Shown here in pieces: positions 18,107 to 27,790 of a stretch of 64,000 nucleotides of DNA. The DNA comes from Phycisphaerae bacterium (lineage in GTDB: Bacteria; Planctomycetota; Phycisphaerae; Sedimentisphaerales; Anaerobacaceae), in assembly GCA_028714255.1 (NCBI GenBank), contig JAQTMR010000003.1, positions 1 to 64,000 on the forward strand, read 5' to 3'. The notes beneath the pieces were generated by a model. The model saw only the letters and a list, made by a program, of their open reading frames with translations. It searched no databases and was not told the origin of the DNA. Within the stretch, counting starts at the first letter, position 1. Every line of letters starts with the position of its first letter. The position numbers were made by a program, and so were the translations under genes.

Positions 18107-20074
18107 CTAACAACGGGTTACGATTTCGGTTTTGCATTGGGGAAGGGCGGTGAGGAATTTTCTGCCGTAAGTTTTGTTGATTATCCTGCTATCGAGGACG
18201 GCGACGATGCCGGTGTCTGTTTTGCTTCGAATCAATCTTCCGAATCCCTGCTTGAATTTTAGAATCGCCGAGGGCAACTGATAATCATTAAAGGGGTTGC
18301 CGCCCTGCTGTTTTATCTGTTCGAGTCGGCCCGCGATTAACGGCTGGTCGGGTACGGCAAAAGGCAGGCGAACGATAATGACGTTGCTAAGCGATTCACC
18401 GGGGACATCGACACCCTGCCAGAAGCTGTCGGTGCCAAAAAGAACCGCACTATCCTCAGCTTTGAAGAACTTCAAGAGAGTGGTCCTGTCAAATTCCTCA
18501 CCCTGCTGGAGTAAGCGGATACCATTTTCGGCGAATGAGTCGGCGCATTTCTGAGCGATTGCTTCGAGCATTTGGTAGCTGGTAAAAAGTACGAAGGCCC
18601 TGCCGTGCGTTTTCTGAACGTATTTAATGACGGCGCCGGCGGCGGCATCAATAAAAGCAGGAGCATTCGGAGCAGGAAGGTCCTTTTCGATATAGATAGT
18701 GACCTGGTTAGCATAATCGAACGGCGAGCCAACTTTGAGTGTTCTGAAATCATCCAAACCAATTCGGCTGGTGAAAAAATCAAAGCCTGTCTCGTCGTCT
18801 TTGGCTGAGCCGGTGCTTAAAGTTGCGCTGGTCAGGATTACCGATTCGTATTTATCAAACAGACAGCTTTTCACATTCGGCCCGACGTTCAGCGGTGCGC
18901 TTCTCAAACGTGTAGCGCGAGCGGCGGGTTCGACCCAATAGATAAAATCACCTTGCTTCTGCGTCAGGAAGGAATCCAAATCCTCAATCAGGGCCGAGCA
19001 GCGGTCGATGAGACGGGTAATCTCGAATTTTTCATCGACGTCTCCGCGTGTTTTCGCCAGTTCAGCCAATTCGGCGTGCAGGTTTTTCAAATGCCCGGTA
19101 AGATTATCATCGACGAAATTTCTGTAACATCTGCCGGCGGCTTCGTCCTTTGTCTGCTCGTACCATTTGTTGACCTGGCTGAAGAATTTCCGTGATTCCT
19201 TGGTTACAAGAGCGACTATATCAATGGCCCTGTGAGAGTTTATGTAAGTCAAAAGTCCTTTATGTGTCCGAGGATTGTAAAGTGCGTCGAGGATGGACTT
19301 GACTGTGTAGTTACTGACATTTATTCCGAAATGGTCCTCGGCGACATGCTCGATATTGTGGGCCTCATCAATAACGACGTATTTATAGTCGGGCAAAACC
19401 GACGCACCCTGCGATTTGAGCACAAGGTCGCTAAACATCAGGGCGTGATTTGCGACAATAATATCAGCGGTATCCTGCCTGCGTCTGGCACGCCAGTAAA
19501 AACAATTATTGAAGAAGGGACATTTTCTGCCTCGGCAGTTGCCGTGCTCGCTTTTGACTGCGTCCCAAATATGATTTTTCGGCAGAATGGGGATATCACT
19601 CAGCGAGCCGTCTTCCGTCTGGTTGGCCCATTGTCTTATTACCGCAAGGGTCGAACCTGTGTCATCGAACATAGTCGCTTGTCTGCGGAGCGCGAATTCG
19701 AGGCGGCGCCTGCAGAGGTAATTGCCCCGGCCTTTGGCGAGAACGGCGGTAAATGTCTGCGGCATGGCCTTAGCTAAAAAAGGGATGTCCTTATTTATTA
19801 ACTGCTCCTGAAGAGTGATGGTAAAGGTGCTGATGAGAACCTTTGTTTTTTCCCTGTGAACCAATTCTATCGCGGGTACAAGATACGCGAAGCTTTTTCC
19901 GACGCCTGTACCGGCCTCTGCGACCAAACGCTTATGGTCAACAAAGGCATCTTTGATTGCACAGGCCATTTGTATCTGCTGCCGGCGAAACTCATATCCG
20001 CTAAACGAGCCGGCGATTAATCCGTTAGCAGAAAGGGCCTCTTCGGTATCCAAAGATGTATTGGCTCTTATCAT
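18107..20074 (-). CDS. dinG: DinG/XPD-type 5'-3' DNA helicase
   Basis: The protein has 655 residues. Walker A GTGVGKS is at about 55-61 and the DEAH box (VIDEAHN) at 234-240. Four cysteines at about 121, 180, 185 and 191 match the [4Fe-4S] cluster of DinG/XPD helicases. C-terminal motifs include GTDSFWQGVDVPGE and the QGFGRLIRS arginine-finger motif. It unwinds forked or R-loop DNA in repair. No ribosome site is obvious before the ATG. It is the last gene of the leftward run that includes ispA, dxs, nadK and the TPR gene. Confidence 0.93.
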   Translation of the reverse strand: MIRANTSLDTEEALSANGLIAGSFSGYEFRRQQIQMACAIKDAFVDHKRLVAEAGTGVGKSFAYLVPAIELVHREKTKVLISTFTITLQEQLINKDIPFLAKAMPQTFTAVLAKGRGNYLCRRRLEFALRRQATMFDDTGSTLAVIRQWANQTEDGSLSDIPILPKNHIWDAVKSEHGNCRGRKCPFFNNCFYWRARRRQDTADIIVANHALMFSDLVLKSQGASVLPDYKYVVIDEAHNIEHVAEDHFGINVSNYTVKSILDALYNPRTHKGLLTYINSHRAIDIVALVTKESRKFFSQVNKWYEQTKDEAAGRCYRNFVDDNLTGHLKNLHAELAELAKTRGDVDEKFEITRLIDRCSALIEDLDSFLTQKQGDFIYWVEPAARATRLRSAPLNVGPNVKSCLFDKYESVILTSATLSTGSAKDDETGFDFFTSRIGLDDFRTLKVGSPFDYANQVTIYIEKDLPAPNAPAFIDAAAGAVIKYVQKTHGRAFVLFTSYQMLEAIAQKCADSFAENGIRLLQQGEEFDRTTLLKFFKAEDSAVLFGTDSFWQGVDVPGESLSNVIIVRLPFAVPDQPLIAGRLEQIKQQGGNPFNDYQLPSAILKFKQGFGRLIRSKTDTGIVAVLDSRIINKTYGRKFLTALPQCKTEIVTRC

Positions 20075-20162
20075 CGGCGGTGTTTACAAACAACAAAGAG
20101 TGGCAATATACAAAAGGACAGTTTCGCTCCTTCGACCCTGCACGCGGCAGGTTTTTGTTTTT

Positions 20163-21788
20163 TTATTTCGACAGCCCTTCCACTTCGACGAGGCTTTGCG
20201 GGTCAGGCAGATTCATTTGGGCTTTATCAGCCGGGCCAGGCACCTTATCTTCGATGACCTTTTTAAGAACGAGCACGGCCGAATCCTGGGGCATCATTTT
20301 ATATGCCTGCTCGATGGATTCTTTGGCCTTATCGAATCTATTCATCTGGTAATACACATAGGCGAGCAAAAACTGCAATTCGGGTGCGCCGCTTCTGCCC
20401 AGCCATTCTTCAACATCAACTACGCGGGTTTCGAGCTTGTCCCTATCGCCGACCATAGCTACAAGGTCGATTTTGAAGAGGGCATATTCAGGGAAAATCT
20501 GCAACGCCCTGGAAAGAAAGAGCGCGCTGCTCATATATTCGCCTGAAGCGAAAAGTGCGTGACTTCTTCCGGCGTACGCAAGCGGGTCGTTCGGCTTGTA
20601 AATTGACGCCAGTGTATAGGCATCAGCAGCACGATAGTATTTGCCCTGCTTGAGGTACAATTCTCCGGCACGCATATTCTGATTAAATTTGTCGTTCGAA
20701 TAAGAGGCGAAAGTTTCATAAGGACCCAAAATGCTCTCGGCTTCAGCATCAGATAAATCCATTTCAACGAGTTTCTCGATTCGAGAGCGCCTCTGAGCCT
20801 GCTCTTCAGATGATTTTTCGCCTTCTTCGCCTGCGACAGAGACGGTAGTTTTTTCAAGCTGCTGCGAAGACAGCGCCAGTTGGATTTCCTTTTCCAAAGT
20901 ATCAAGCTTCTGCTTCATCTGGTCATAAACATCGAGCTGTTTATCCAAGCTCCGGGGCGAAGCCGCACTAAACAGAGATTCGTCAGTTTCTTCGCCGAGT
21001 TGCTCTTCCTGCGTCAATGGTTTGGCCGTTTGGGAACCCGCAGGAAAGTTGCCGTCCACTGGTTTCAATAAATGCTGGTCGAGGAAGCCGGTCGGACTCT
21101 TTTTAAGCCCGGCGGTTTCATCGCCCTGCCGTTTCAGGTCTGGCTCAGGTTGCTGGTACTGCTGTTCGGTCAGCCTTCCGGGCGATTCTTTGGCTATCTC
21201 AGAGGAAATTAACTTCTGCATTTCAGCCGGCGTCATCGACATCGGCCTTAAGCGTCCCAGCGACACAGCGTCAGCAGAGTTGAGCGCTTCGTCGCGGCGC
21301 TGCGGCAGGTTCCCGCTGAGATAAGACTGAATAGAATAAGGATTAATATTCGTGGACAGCGCAGAGGTGCGCGGAACAGCAGTTACTGTTTGAGTCGGTG
21401 AATAATACGGCCTATACCCGGGTTGGTAGTTAGAGTAACGGTTATAACGGCCGAGGTCTTCGGCTCCGACGGAATCTCTCAAAAATGAATCGAGTGACGA
21501 TGAAGGAAGCGGGGTCGAGAAATATAAAGGCGAGTTGTATGGGACTGTGCCTCGGAAGTAGTTTCCGCCTCTGGTATTTCCGGTAATTAACTGGTTACCT
21601 GTATTAACCTGGGCAGGGCTTTGCACCAGACCTTCGCGCCGGAGGCTCGGCGGAACTGTGGCCGGGTTGATATAATCGGGAGCAAATGCAGTTTCCGAAA
21701 AAACAGCGGAAAACAGCAAGCCGGCAACAATATATGTTCCTGTCCTTTTCATATTATTAAATACTATCTGCCGAAAAAGCATGTTCAT
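20163..21788 (-). CDS. Exported TPR-repeat protein
   Basis: The protein has 541 residues. The N-terminus has a signal-like hydrophobic stretch at about 17-32. A later Met at 21752 would give a tidier signal peptide, so the true start is uncertain. Residues ~40-280 are Pro/Gln/Ser/Tyr-rich and probably disordered. Residues ~370-520 hold TPR-like helical hairpins (AGELYLKQGKYYRAADAYTL; LLAYVYYQMNRFDKAKESIE). TPR arrays bind proteins, so an envelope scaffold is likely. It follows nadK by 25 bases. Confidence 0.75.
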   Translation of the reverse strand: MNMLFRQIVFNNMKRTGTYIVAGLLFSAVFSETAFAPDYINPATVPPSLRREGLVQSPAQVNTGNQLITGNTRGGNYFRGTVPYNSPLYFSTPLPSSSLDSFLRDSVGAEDLGRYNRYSNYQPGYRPYYSPTQTVTAVPRTSALSTNINPYSIQSYLSGNLPQRRDEALNSADAVSLGRLRPMSMTPAEMQKLISSEIAKESPGRLTEQQYQQPEPDLKRQGDETAGLKKSPTGFLDQHLLKPVDGNFPAGSQTAKPLTQEEQLGEETDESLFSAASPRSLDKQLDVYDQMKQKLDTLEKEIQLALSSQQLEKTTVSVAGEEGEKSSEEQAQRRSRIEKLVEMDLSDAEAESILGPYETFASYSNDKFNQNMRAGELYLKQGKYYRAADAYTLASIYKPNDPLAYAGRSHALFASGEYMSSALFLSRALQIFPEYALFKIDLVAMVGDRDKLETRVVDVEEWLGRSGAPELQFLLAYVYYQMNRFDKAKESIEQAYKMMPQDSAVLVLKKVIEDKVPGPADKAQMNLPDPQSLVEVEGLSK

Positions 21789-21813
21789 AATCGTCCAGCC
21801 ATTTTTTGAGTTA

Positions 21814-22677
21814 TTATGTCTTTTTATACTTCGGCTTTTCCGCCCAGCTGAGCTTTGTCGCCAAAGTATCCCACTGCGTTCTGAGCGGATTATTGACCAC
21901 GAGAAAATCGTCTTTGTTCCTTTCGATTTTCACTACGTCGCCCATCGACATTTTAGAGTAAATCTGTCCATCGACGGAAACGGTAGTGCCTTCATTGACA
22001 TTGATTCCGAAAACCTCCACCTTGCTGTCGGCACTTATAACAACGGGCCTGAAGCTGAGCGAATGGGGACAAATCGGCGTAACAACCATCGCCTGCATAT
22101 TAGCCGAGAGAATCGGTCCTCCCGAGGAGAGGTTATAAGCGGTCGAGCCTGTTGGAGTAGAAATTATAAGGCCATCGCTTGCCAATCCGTCTATGGCGGA
22201 GCGGCCATCGACCAACATCTTCAACTCAATCATTCTGAAAGGCGGCCCGGCAGTAATGAAAACGTCATTGATGGCGGAGGATGAAAATTTTTCTCTGCCA
22301 TCGCTGAAAATCGCGCATTTGAGCATGATTCGTTTCTCTATGCGCAGTTTCGCCGAGGTCAAAGAAGGGAAAAAATCCTTAAGCTCCTGCAGGCTGAATT
22401 CGGCAAGGAAGCCGAGCTTGCCGAGGTTAACGCCAATGACCGGCACATTGACCTGACTAAGCTGTCTGGCAGCGGAGGTAATACTTCCGTCACCGCCGAA
22501 GACAACCGCGAAATCCGCGTCTTTCAAAATATCGACGGTGCACTGGTCTATGCCGCAACTGGCAATGATATCGGCTCTGGCCCCGATGAAAGCGATAAAA
22601 TCATCAATCACATCGGCTACGTCTCCTTTTTTCGGGTCGCCGAAAATAACAAATTTTGGCAAATTGCCTTTGGTCAT
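21814..22677 (-). CDS. nadK: NAD kinase
   Basis: The 287-residue enzyme phosphorylates NAD to NADP with ATP or polyphosphate. The GGDGS motif at 61-65 holds the catalytic Asp. Further family features are VNLGKLGFLAEF, the DGLIISTPTGSTAYNLSSGG substrate region and NVNEGTTVSVDGQ near the end. The length is normal. It lies 36 bases after dxs in the same orientation, which places NADP supply with an NADPH-requiring isoprenoid pathway. Confidence 0.95.
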   Translation of the reverse strand: MTKGNLPKFVIFGDPKKGDVADVIDDFIAFIGARADIIASCGIDQCTVDILKDADFAVVFGGDGSITSAARQLSQVNVPVIGVNLGKLGFLAEFSLQELKDFFPSLTSAKLRIEKRIMLKCAIFSDGREKFSSSAINDVFITAGPPFRMIELKMLVDGRSAIDGLASDGLIISTPTGSTAYNLSSGGPILSANMQAMVVTPICPHSLSFRPVVISADSKVEVFGINVNEGTTVSVDGQIYSKMSMGDVVKIERNKDDFLVVNNPLRTQWDTLATKLSWAEKPKYKKT

Positions 22678-22713
22678 TTCAGAATTGCCCTATTCTGCTC
22701 TATTATCGAATGA

Positions 22714-24630
22714 TTATCGGGTCAAGTTTAATATCTCTTTTGCCGTCTGCGCTATTTTATCGGCATTTATACCGGCCTGCATAAGTTGAGCATTGCGGGA
22801 ATCGTGCTTTATAAACACCCTTGGCATACCGAGGGTGATAATCGGAACGGTAATTTTGCCGAGCGGGCCGGCAGGGTCGGCGGCAGCCTCGAGCACTGCG
22901 GAGCCAAAGCCGCAGGCAAGGCCGTGGTCTTCGAGAGTTATTATGCCTTTATGATTGCCGAGCAGAGAAATAATTTCCTTATCGAGCGGAGCGGCAAATC
23001 TCGCATTTATAACATCGACGCCGATACCTTCCTTACCCAGCAATTGGGCCGCTCGAATAGCTTCGGTGAGTACGGTTCCGTAAGCGATGAGCGCAATAAC
23101 CGAATCTGGTCTTTTTTTGACGAAGACGGCTTTGCCTAATTCGAATGGCTGGGTACAAGCGGTCCTGTCAAGCTCGTCCGACGGCACAATGTCCCTCGGG
23201 TATCGCAGGCAGACGGGTTTATTTTCCGCCAGTGCAAATTCCAAAGCCAGTTTTAACTCGCCTTCATCAGCCGGCGCAACCAGTACCATATTCGGCATCA
23301 TTCTCAAAAAGCCTATGTCCATCAGACCGTGATGAGTGGGGCCGTCCGAGCCGACAACGCCCGCCCGGTCGATACAAAAAACAACGGGCAGATTCTGCAT
23401 CGCCACTTCCTGCGCTATCTGGTCGAAGCTCCTTTGCAGGAAGGTCGAATATATACAGACGACTGGTTTTAAGCCTGTCTTCGCAAGCCCGGCGGCAATA
23501 TCCACAGCGGCGCTCTCGGCGATGCCGACGTCGTAAAATCTGTCGGGGAATTTTTTCTGGAAATCGGTCAGGCCCGTCCCATCGCACATCGCCGATGTTA
23601 TAGCAATAATTTTGCCGTCCTTTTCCGCCAGGTGAGTCAGGTGCCGACCGAAAACATCTGTAAAGTTGCTTGCCGAGGCTGCGGAAGCCGCTATGGGAGC
23701 CTCTATGGCGTCTCCATTTATTTTGAAAGGCCCGGTCGAATGAAATTTCCGCGGATTATCATCAGCGGGACCGAACCCTCTGCCTTTTTTGGTATAAATA
23801 TGCAAAATCGCCGGGTGATTCAAATGGGACAATGCTTTGAATAATCGTACGAGTGATTCGATGTCGTGTCCGTCAACGGGGCCAAAATGCGGAATGTTCA
23901 AGCTCTCGAACATCTGGCTGGCAGGGAAGACCATACGGATACTCTTTTTGATTCTCTCGACCGCTTCCTCAACGGTTTTGCCGATTAAGGGTACATGCTC
24001 GAGGATGCTTTTGGTGGTTTTTCGCAGGTCCTCGTAGGTCTGGCTGAGGCGCACCTTCGAGAAATATTTCGCTACCGCACCCTGCGTGGCGTCGATAGCC
24101 ATGGAGTTGTCGTTCAGGACTATGAGTAATTGTCTTTTTACCAGTCCGAGATTATTCAGCGCCTCGAAGGACAGGCCGTTGACGATACTGGCGTCTCCGA
24201 CGAGTGCGACGATTTTGTCTTTTTGCCCGCTTTGAGATTGTCCCATCGCCATTCCGATAGCCGTGGCTATGGATGTCCCTGCGTGTCCGACGGAAAACTG
24301 GTCATATACGCTCTCCTGCGGATTTGGAAATCCGCTTATGCCGTCGTTTTTACGAAGCCTTGGGAAAGCAACCCTTCGGCCGGTTACGATTTTGTGCGCA
24401 TAACACTGATGGCCGACGTCCCAAAGGAGCTTGTCGGTTTTGAAGTCGAAGACATAATGCAGAGCAAGGGTCAGTTCCACGACGCCGAGGTTGCTGGCGA
24501 GATGTCCGCCGGTTTTGCTCACGGATGTAAGAATCAGCCAGCGTATCTCGTCCGCAAGAAGTTCGAGCTGCTCGATGGAGAGCTTTTTCAAATCTTCGGG
24601 GCCATTAATTTGTCCCAATAAGTCAGCCAT
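22714..24630 (-). CDS. dxs: 1-deoxy-D-xylulose-5-phosphate synthase
   Basis: A 638-residue, thiamine-diphosphate-dependent enzyme making DXP from pyruvate and glyceraldehyde-3-phosphate, the first step of the MEP isoprenoid route. Visible features are GHQCYAHKI near residue 74, the Mg/ThDP-binding GDASIVNGLSFEALNN (usually GDGALTGGM), the HFGPVDGHDIESL segment and, in the C-terminal half, the transketolase pyrimidine domain (DRAGVVGSDGPTHHG). It follows ispA by 14 bases, a common dxs-ispA order. Confidence 0.96.
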   Translation of the reverse strand: MADLLGQINGPEDLKKLSIEQLELLADEIRWLILTSVSKTGGHLASNLGVVELTLALHYVFDFKTDKLLWDVGHQCYAHKIVTGRRVAFPRLRKNDGISGFPNPQESVYDQFSVGHAGTSIATAIGMAMGQSQSGQKDKIVALVGDASIVNGLSFEALNNLGLVKRQLLIVLNDNSMAIDATQGAVAKYFSKVRLSQTYEDLRKTTKSILEHVPLIGKTVEEAVERIKKSIRMVFPASQMFESLNIPHFGPVDGHDIESLVRLFKALSHLNHPAILHIYTKKGRGFGPADDNPRKFHSTGPFKINGDAIEAPIAASAASASNFTDVFGRHLTHLAEKDGKIIAITSAMCDGTGLTDFQKKFPDRFYDVGIAESAAVDIAAGLAKTGLKPVVCIYSTFLQRSFDQIAQEVAMQNLPVVFCIDRAGVVGSDGPTHHGLMDIGFLRMMPNMVLVAPADEGELKLALEFALAENKPVCLRYPRDIVPSDELDRTACTQPFELGKAVFVKKRPDSVIALIAYGTVLTEAIRAAQLLGKEGIGVDVINARFAAPLDKEIISLLGNHKGIITLEDHGLACGFGSAVLEAAADPAGPLGKITVPIITLGMPRVFIKHDSRNAQLMQAGINADKIAQTAKEILNLTR

Positions 24631-24644
24631 TAAAATTTTTCCAA

Positions 24645-25538
24645 TTATTTCGTTCTCTTGAGTAGTGCAATCGCGAGGTCTCGCAGCCTATCGGCTCTTT
24701 GGCCGAAGGGTTCCAGGGCCGTTATAGCTTCATCGGCTAATTTTTCGCCGAATATCTTCGATTCTTCCATTCCGATTACAGAGGGGTAAGTTACCTTGCC
24801 CGCTTTAGCGTCTTTGCCGGCTGTTTTGCCTAAGTGTTCGCTCGAAGCACAAACGTCGAGGATATCGTCGGCAACCTGAAAGCCAAGCCCAATCTTCAGG
24901 CCATATTCGCAAAGACGGTCGAATTCACTGTCCTTCGCTCCGCCGCAAATTGCGCCCATAGCCGCGGCGCAACGAAACATCTTTGCGGTCTTGTTGGTAT
25001 GGATGTATTCCAAAATTTCCCTGCCGCCCTGACCGTTTTCAGCCTTGAGGTCCGCCATCTGGCCTGCAATCATCCCTGCAGGCCCGGCGGCCTGCGCTAA
25101 TTCGCCAATCAATCTGACGGCGACCGCTGGGTTATCAATTTCTTTTGCCAAAATCTCGAAGGCGAGCGTCAAAAGGGCGTCACCTGTGAGGACGGCTGTC
25201 GCTTCATCGAAGGCCTTGTGGCAGGTGGGCTGTCCTCTGCGGAAGTCGTCGTCATCCATCGCGGGCAAATCATCATGAACAAGGGAATAGGTATGCACCA
25301 TTTCAATAGCGGCGGCTGCGATTTCGGCATTGCGGTTTATTTTGCCTTCGATAAGTTCGCAGCACCAGAGAACCAGCGCCGAGCGAACCCGCTTGCCGCC
25401 GGCTTTGAGCGTGTAGGTAATCGCCTCTTTCAAATCGCCTGCGATATCAGTTTGCGCGGCAACAAGGCGGGACAGCGTATCGTTTACAAACTGCGCTTTG
25501 GCGTTTAGCTGATTGTTAAAATCGTCATTTACAGACAT
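24645..25538 (-). CDS. ispA: Polyprenyl (farnesyl/geranylgeranyl) diphosphate synthase
   Basis: A 297-residue all-helical prenyltransferase that condenses isopentenyl diphosphate with allylic diphosphates. The first Asp-rich motif is DDLPAMDDDDFRRG and the second is DDILD; both bind magnesium diphosphate. The open frame reaches 25634, but the ATG at 25538 (MSVNDDFNN) gives the usual family start. The longer frame would overlap the divergent miaA start at 25624. Product chain length cannot be set with confidence. It is the first gene of the leftward isoprenoid run. Confidence 0.93.
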   Translation of the reverse strand: MSVNDDFNNQLNAKAQFVNDTLSRLVAAQTDIAGDLKEAITYTLKAGGKRVRSALVLWCCELIEGKINRNAEIAAAAIEMVHTYSLVHDDLPAMDDDDFRRGQPTCHKAFDEATAVLTGDALLTLAFEILAKEIDNPAVAVRLIGELAQAAGPAGMIAGQMADLKAENGQGGREILEYIHTNKTAKMFRCAAAMGAICGGAKDSEFDRLCEYGLKIGLGFQVADDILDVCASSEHLGKTAGKDAKAGKVTYPSVIGMEESKIFGEKLADEAITALEPFGQRADRLRDLAIALLKRTK

Positions 25539-25623
25539 ATATGGTCCGGTGAAGGCTATAATTTTGCGTTTTTGACCGAAAAACTGTATTATATCCGGCA
25601 TTGGTGGATTTTTACAGAAAATT

Positions 25624-26562
25624 ATGAATAGCAATAAATTGTTAATTCTCGGCGTTACCGCATCAGGAAAGGGTCGATTGGCCTTCGATTTGGCGGAAAG
25701 TCTCGGTGCTGAAATAATCAGTATCGACTCGATGAAGGTCTATCGCCGAATGGACGTCGGCACGGCCAAGCCGCCGAGGCAGGTACGCGAGCGTATCAAA
25801 TATCATTTAATTGACGTCGTTGAGCCGAGCGAAGCCTTCAGCGTCGGCAGATTTCTCGACCTGGCCTACGAAGCGATGGAGCAGATAGAGAGTCGGGAAA
25901 AAAGAATACTCGCGGTCGGCGGAACCGCTCTTTATATAAAGGCTCTGTTGTATGGTTTGTTCGAGGGACCGGGGAGCGATAAGCAGATACGCGACGAGCT
26001 GCAGGCCGAGGCGGAAGCCGGAGGGCATGAAGAACTATACCAGCGACTAATTAAAATCGACCCCGCTGCCGCGGAGCGCATAAGCCCAAGGGACCTTAAA
26101 CGTATAATCCGCGCGTTGGAGGTTTACAAGCTCACCGGCAAACCGATTTCGAGTTTTCAGCAGCAGTTCGACGCGGAAAAGCCTTTGCACGACTGGACGA
26201 TAGTCGGGCTGCGAAGGGAAAAAAGCGTTGAAAGCAGCCGAATAAATCAGCGGGTGAAAAAAATCATCGCGGCCGGTCTGGTTGATGAGGTCAAGGCCCT
26301 GCTGGCCGAGGAAAAACCTTTAAGCAAGCAGGCCAGATGCGCAATCGGTTACGCCGAGATAATTGACCATCTAAACGGCAAGACAACTCTCGAAGAGGCG
26401 ACTGAACTGGTAAAGAAAAACACCCGGCGTCTCGCCAAGGGCCAGCGGACGTGGTTTAAGACCTTCAAAGACGTTCACTGGCTCGACATCGGCTCTGACG
26501 AAACATCTGAAAAAATCCTCAGCCGAGCAAAAGCGGTAATAGAAGGCAAACGAAATAAATGA
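25624..26562 (+). CDS. miaA: tRNA dimethylallyltransferase with altered Walker A
   Basis: A 312-residue MiaA, which adds a dimethylallyl group to A37 of tRNAs reading codons that start with U. IISIDSMKVYRRMDVGTAKP, the HLIDVV segment and RDLKRIIRALEVYKLTGKPIS match the family. The P-loop reads GVTASGKG, where the family normally has GPTASGKT or S, so the Mg-binding hydroxyl residue is replaced by Gly (codon GGT). It is transcribed divergently from ispA, whose product chemistry supplies the prenyl donor. It ends eight bases from the convergent ATP-cone gene. Confidence 0.95.
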   Translation: MNSNKLLILGVTASGKGRLAFDLAESLGAEIISIDSMKVYRRMDVGTAKPPRQVRERIKYHLIDVVEPSEAFSVGRFLDLAYEAMEQIESREKRILAVGGTALYIKALLYGLFEGPGSDKQIRDELQAEAEAGGHEELYQRLIKIDPAAAERISPRDLKRIIRALEVYKLTGKPISSFQQQFDAEKPLHDWTIVGLRREKSVESSRINQRVKKIIAAGLVDEVKALLAEEKPLSKQARCAIGYAEIIDHLNGKTTLEEATELVKKNTRRLAKGQRTWFKTFKDVHWLDIGSDETSEKILSRAKAVIEGKRNK

Positions 26563-26570
26563 GATTTGGC

Positions 26571-27251
26571 TCAGACAGCTTGTAGTTGTTTCTGGGCGCG
26601 GAGGAATGCAGCGGTATCACCCAGAACGAGCTGCTTTATCAGGCCGGCCGAGACCGAAGTCAAACCCAGACTGAATATCTTTTCCTCAACCATCGAAGCA
26701 ATCGTCCTTGCGGTCTGCCTGGAAACGTCATAGTTAGTTACGAGGCCATCGACTATTTTGGATTTGTCCCATCGGCAGCGGGGATGCGATTGCGGTGTCC
26801 CCCAGAGCATTTCCGCATCGGCCAAATGCCGGACATCAATCGAAACAACCTCGGTTCGGGAGCGTTTAAGCCTGCGATTAAAATGATGCTCGCTAAACAC
26901 AACTGCAGCGTCTTCATACATTGTGGCGGTCAAAACTGCCTTTATTACCGAGAAAATCTCACCGCTGGTTACGGAGCGCGTGGTTTTGCCGTAGCGGTGC
27001 AAGCCATCATCCCGGTTTGGTTCGACTCTTTCGGCTGCGCTTAAGACAGGCTCGCCGGTCAAATGTTGGGCCGTGGCAACCTGGCGATAAAGAAAATAAG
27101 TTACTACTTCGGCAAGCTGTTCGGCGGCGTAAATGTCCGCCTGCCCATCGCAAGCAAGGGCATTACTGATAGCGCCGATGACCTTTGTGTGCAGATACTC
27201 CTCGATGCTGCCATCTGCCTTTATAACTTTAAGTTTTACTTTCGTCCCCAC
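26571..27251 (-). CDS. Stand-alone ATP-cone protein paired with nrdR
   Basis: The protein has 226 residues. The first half looks like an ATP-cone, the nucleotide-binding regulatory domain of ribonucleotide reductases and NrdR (KVIKADGSIEEYLHTKVIGA, then GEIFSVIKAVLTATMYEDAA), with an extra loop between. The second half (WDKSKIVDGL to LGDTAAFLRAQ) looks like a second, weaker cone. No catalytic reductase part is present. GGAGG sits six bases before a GTG at 27251, which I take as the start rather than the upstream frame. It lies 47 bases after nrdR and is probably co-transcribed, suggesting a role in sensing ATP/dATP for deoxynucleotide control. Confidence 0.75.
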   Translation of the reverse strand: MGTKVKLKVIKADGSIEEYLHTKVIGAISNALACDGQADIYAAEQLAEVVTYFLYRQVATAQHLTGEPVLSAAERVEPNRDDGLHRYGKTTRSVTSGEIFSVIKAVLTATMYEDAAVVFSEHHFNRRLKRSRTEVVSIDVRHLADAEMLWGTPQSHPRCRWDKSKIVDGLVTNYDVSRQTARTIASMVEEKIFSLGLTSVSAGLIKQLVLGDTAAFLRAQKQLQAV

Positions 27252-27298
27252 CTTTTGCCTCCATGCAAAATTCAACAACGGTTCAATATATTTTTATT

Positions 27299-27790
27299 TC
27301 AACCGTCAAAAAGTTTCGGCTGACCGCTATACTCGGCCTCCTGAATAGCCTGACTTACCTCTTCAATCAAATCGCCCGCGTCGTCGAAGTCCCGATAGAC
27401 GCTCGCGAAGCGGATATACGCGACCTTATCAATTCCCCGCAGGTTTTTCATCACGCTCTCGCCGACAAAAGCAGAAGAAACCTCCTTGTCGAAATTTTTA
27501 AATATATCCTCTTCGACCTTGTCAGCTACCTGCTGAATCTGTTCAACGGAGACCGGTCTTTTATAACAGGCCTTCTGTAACCCAGAGATAATTTTATCTC
27601 TGTCGTAAGGGACACGGGAGCTGTCCTTTTTTACCACGCAGAGCTTAAAACTCTCGCCTATTTTTTCATAGGTTGTAAAGCGTTTCTTGCATACCAGGCA
27701 CTGACGTCTGCGTCTGATTACCCTGCCGATATCGCTCGAACGCGAATCAACAACCCTATCGTGATCTTCCCTGCAAAACGGACATCTCAC
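27299..27790 (-). CDS. nrdR: Transcriptional repressor NrdR
   Basis: The protein has 163 residues. The N-terminal zinc ribbon has Cys pairs at 3/6 and 31/34 (MRCPFC and CLVC) with RRRRQC between, and an ATP-cone covers about 49-140. NrdR represses ribonucleotide reductase operons when its cone binds ATP plus dATP. The start is GTG at 27790 after GAGGTGGG. It is the first gene of a two-gene unit with the stand-alone cone gene. No reductase gene is in the window, so its targets lie elsewhere. Confidence 0.96.
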   Translation of the reverse strand: MRCPFCREDHDRVVDSRSSDIGRVIRRRRQCLVCKKRFTTYEKIGESFKLCVVKKDSSRVPYDRDKIISGLQKACYKRPVSVEQIQQVADKVEEDIFKNFDKEVSSAFVGESVMKNLRGIDKVAYIRFASVYRDFDDAGDLIEEVSQAIQEAEYSGQPKLFDG

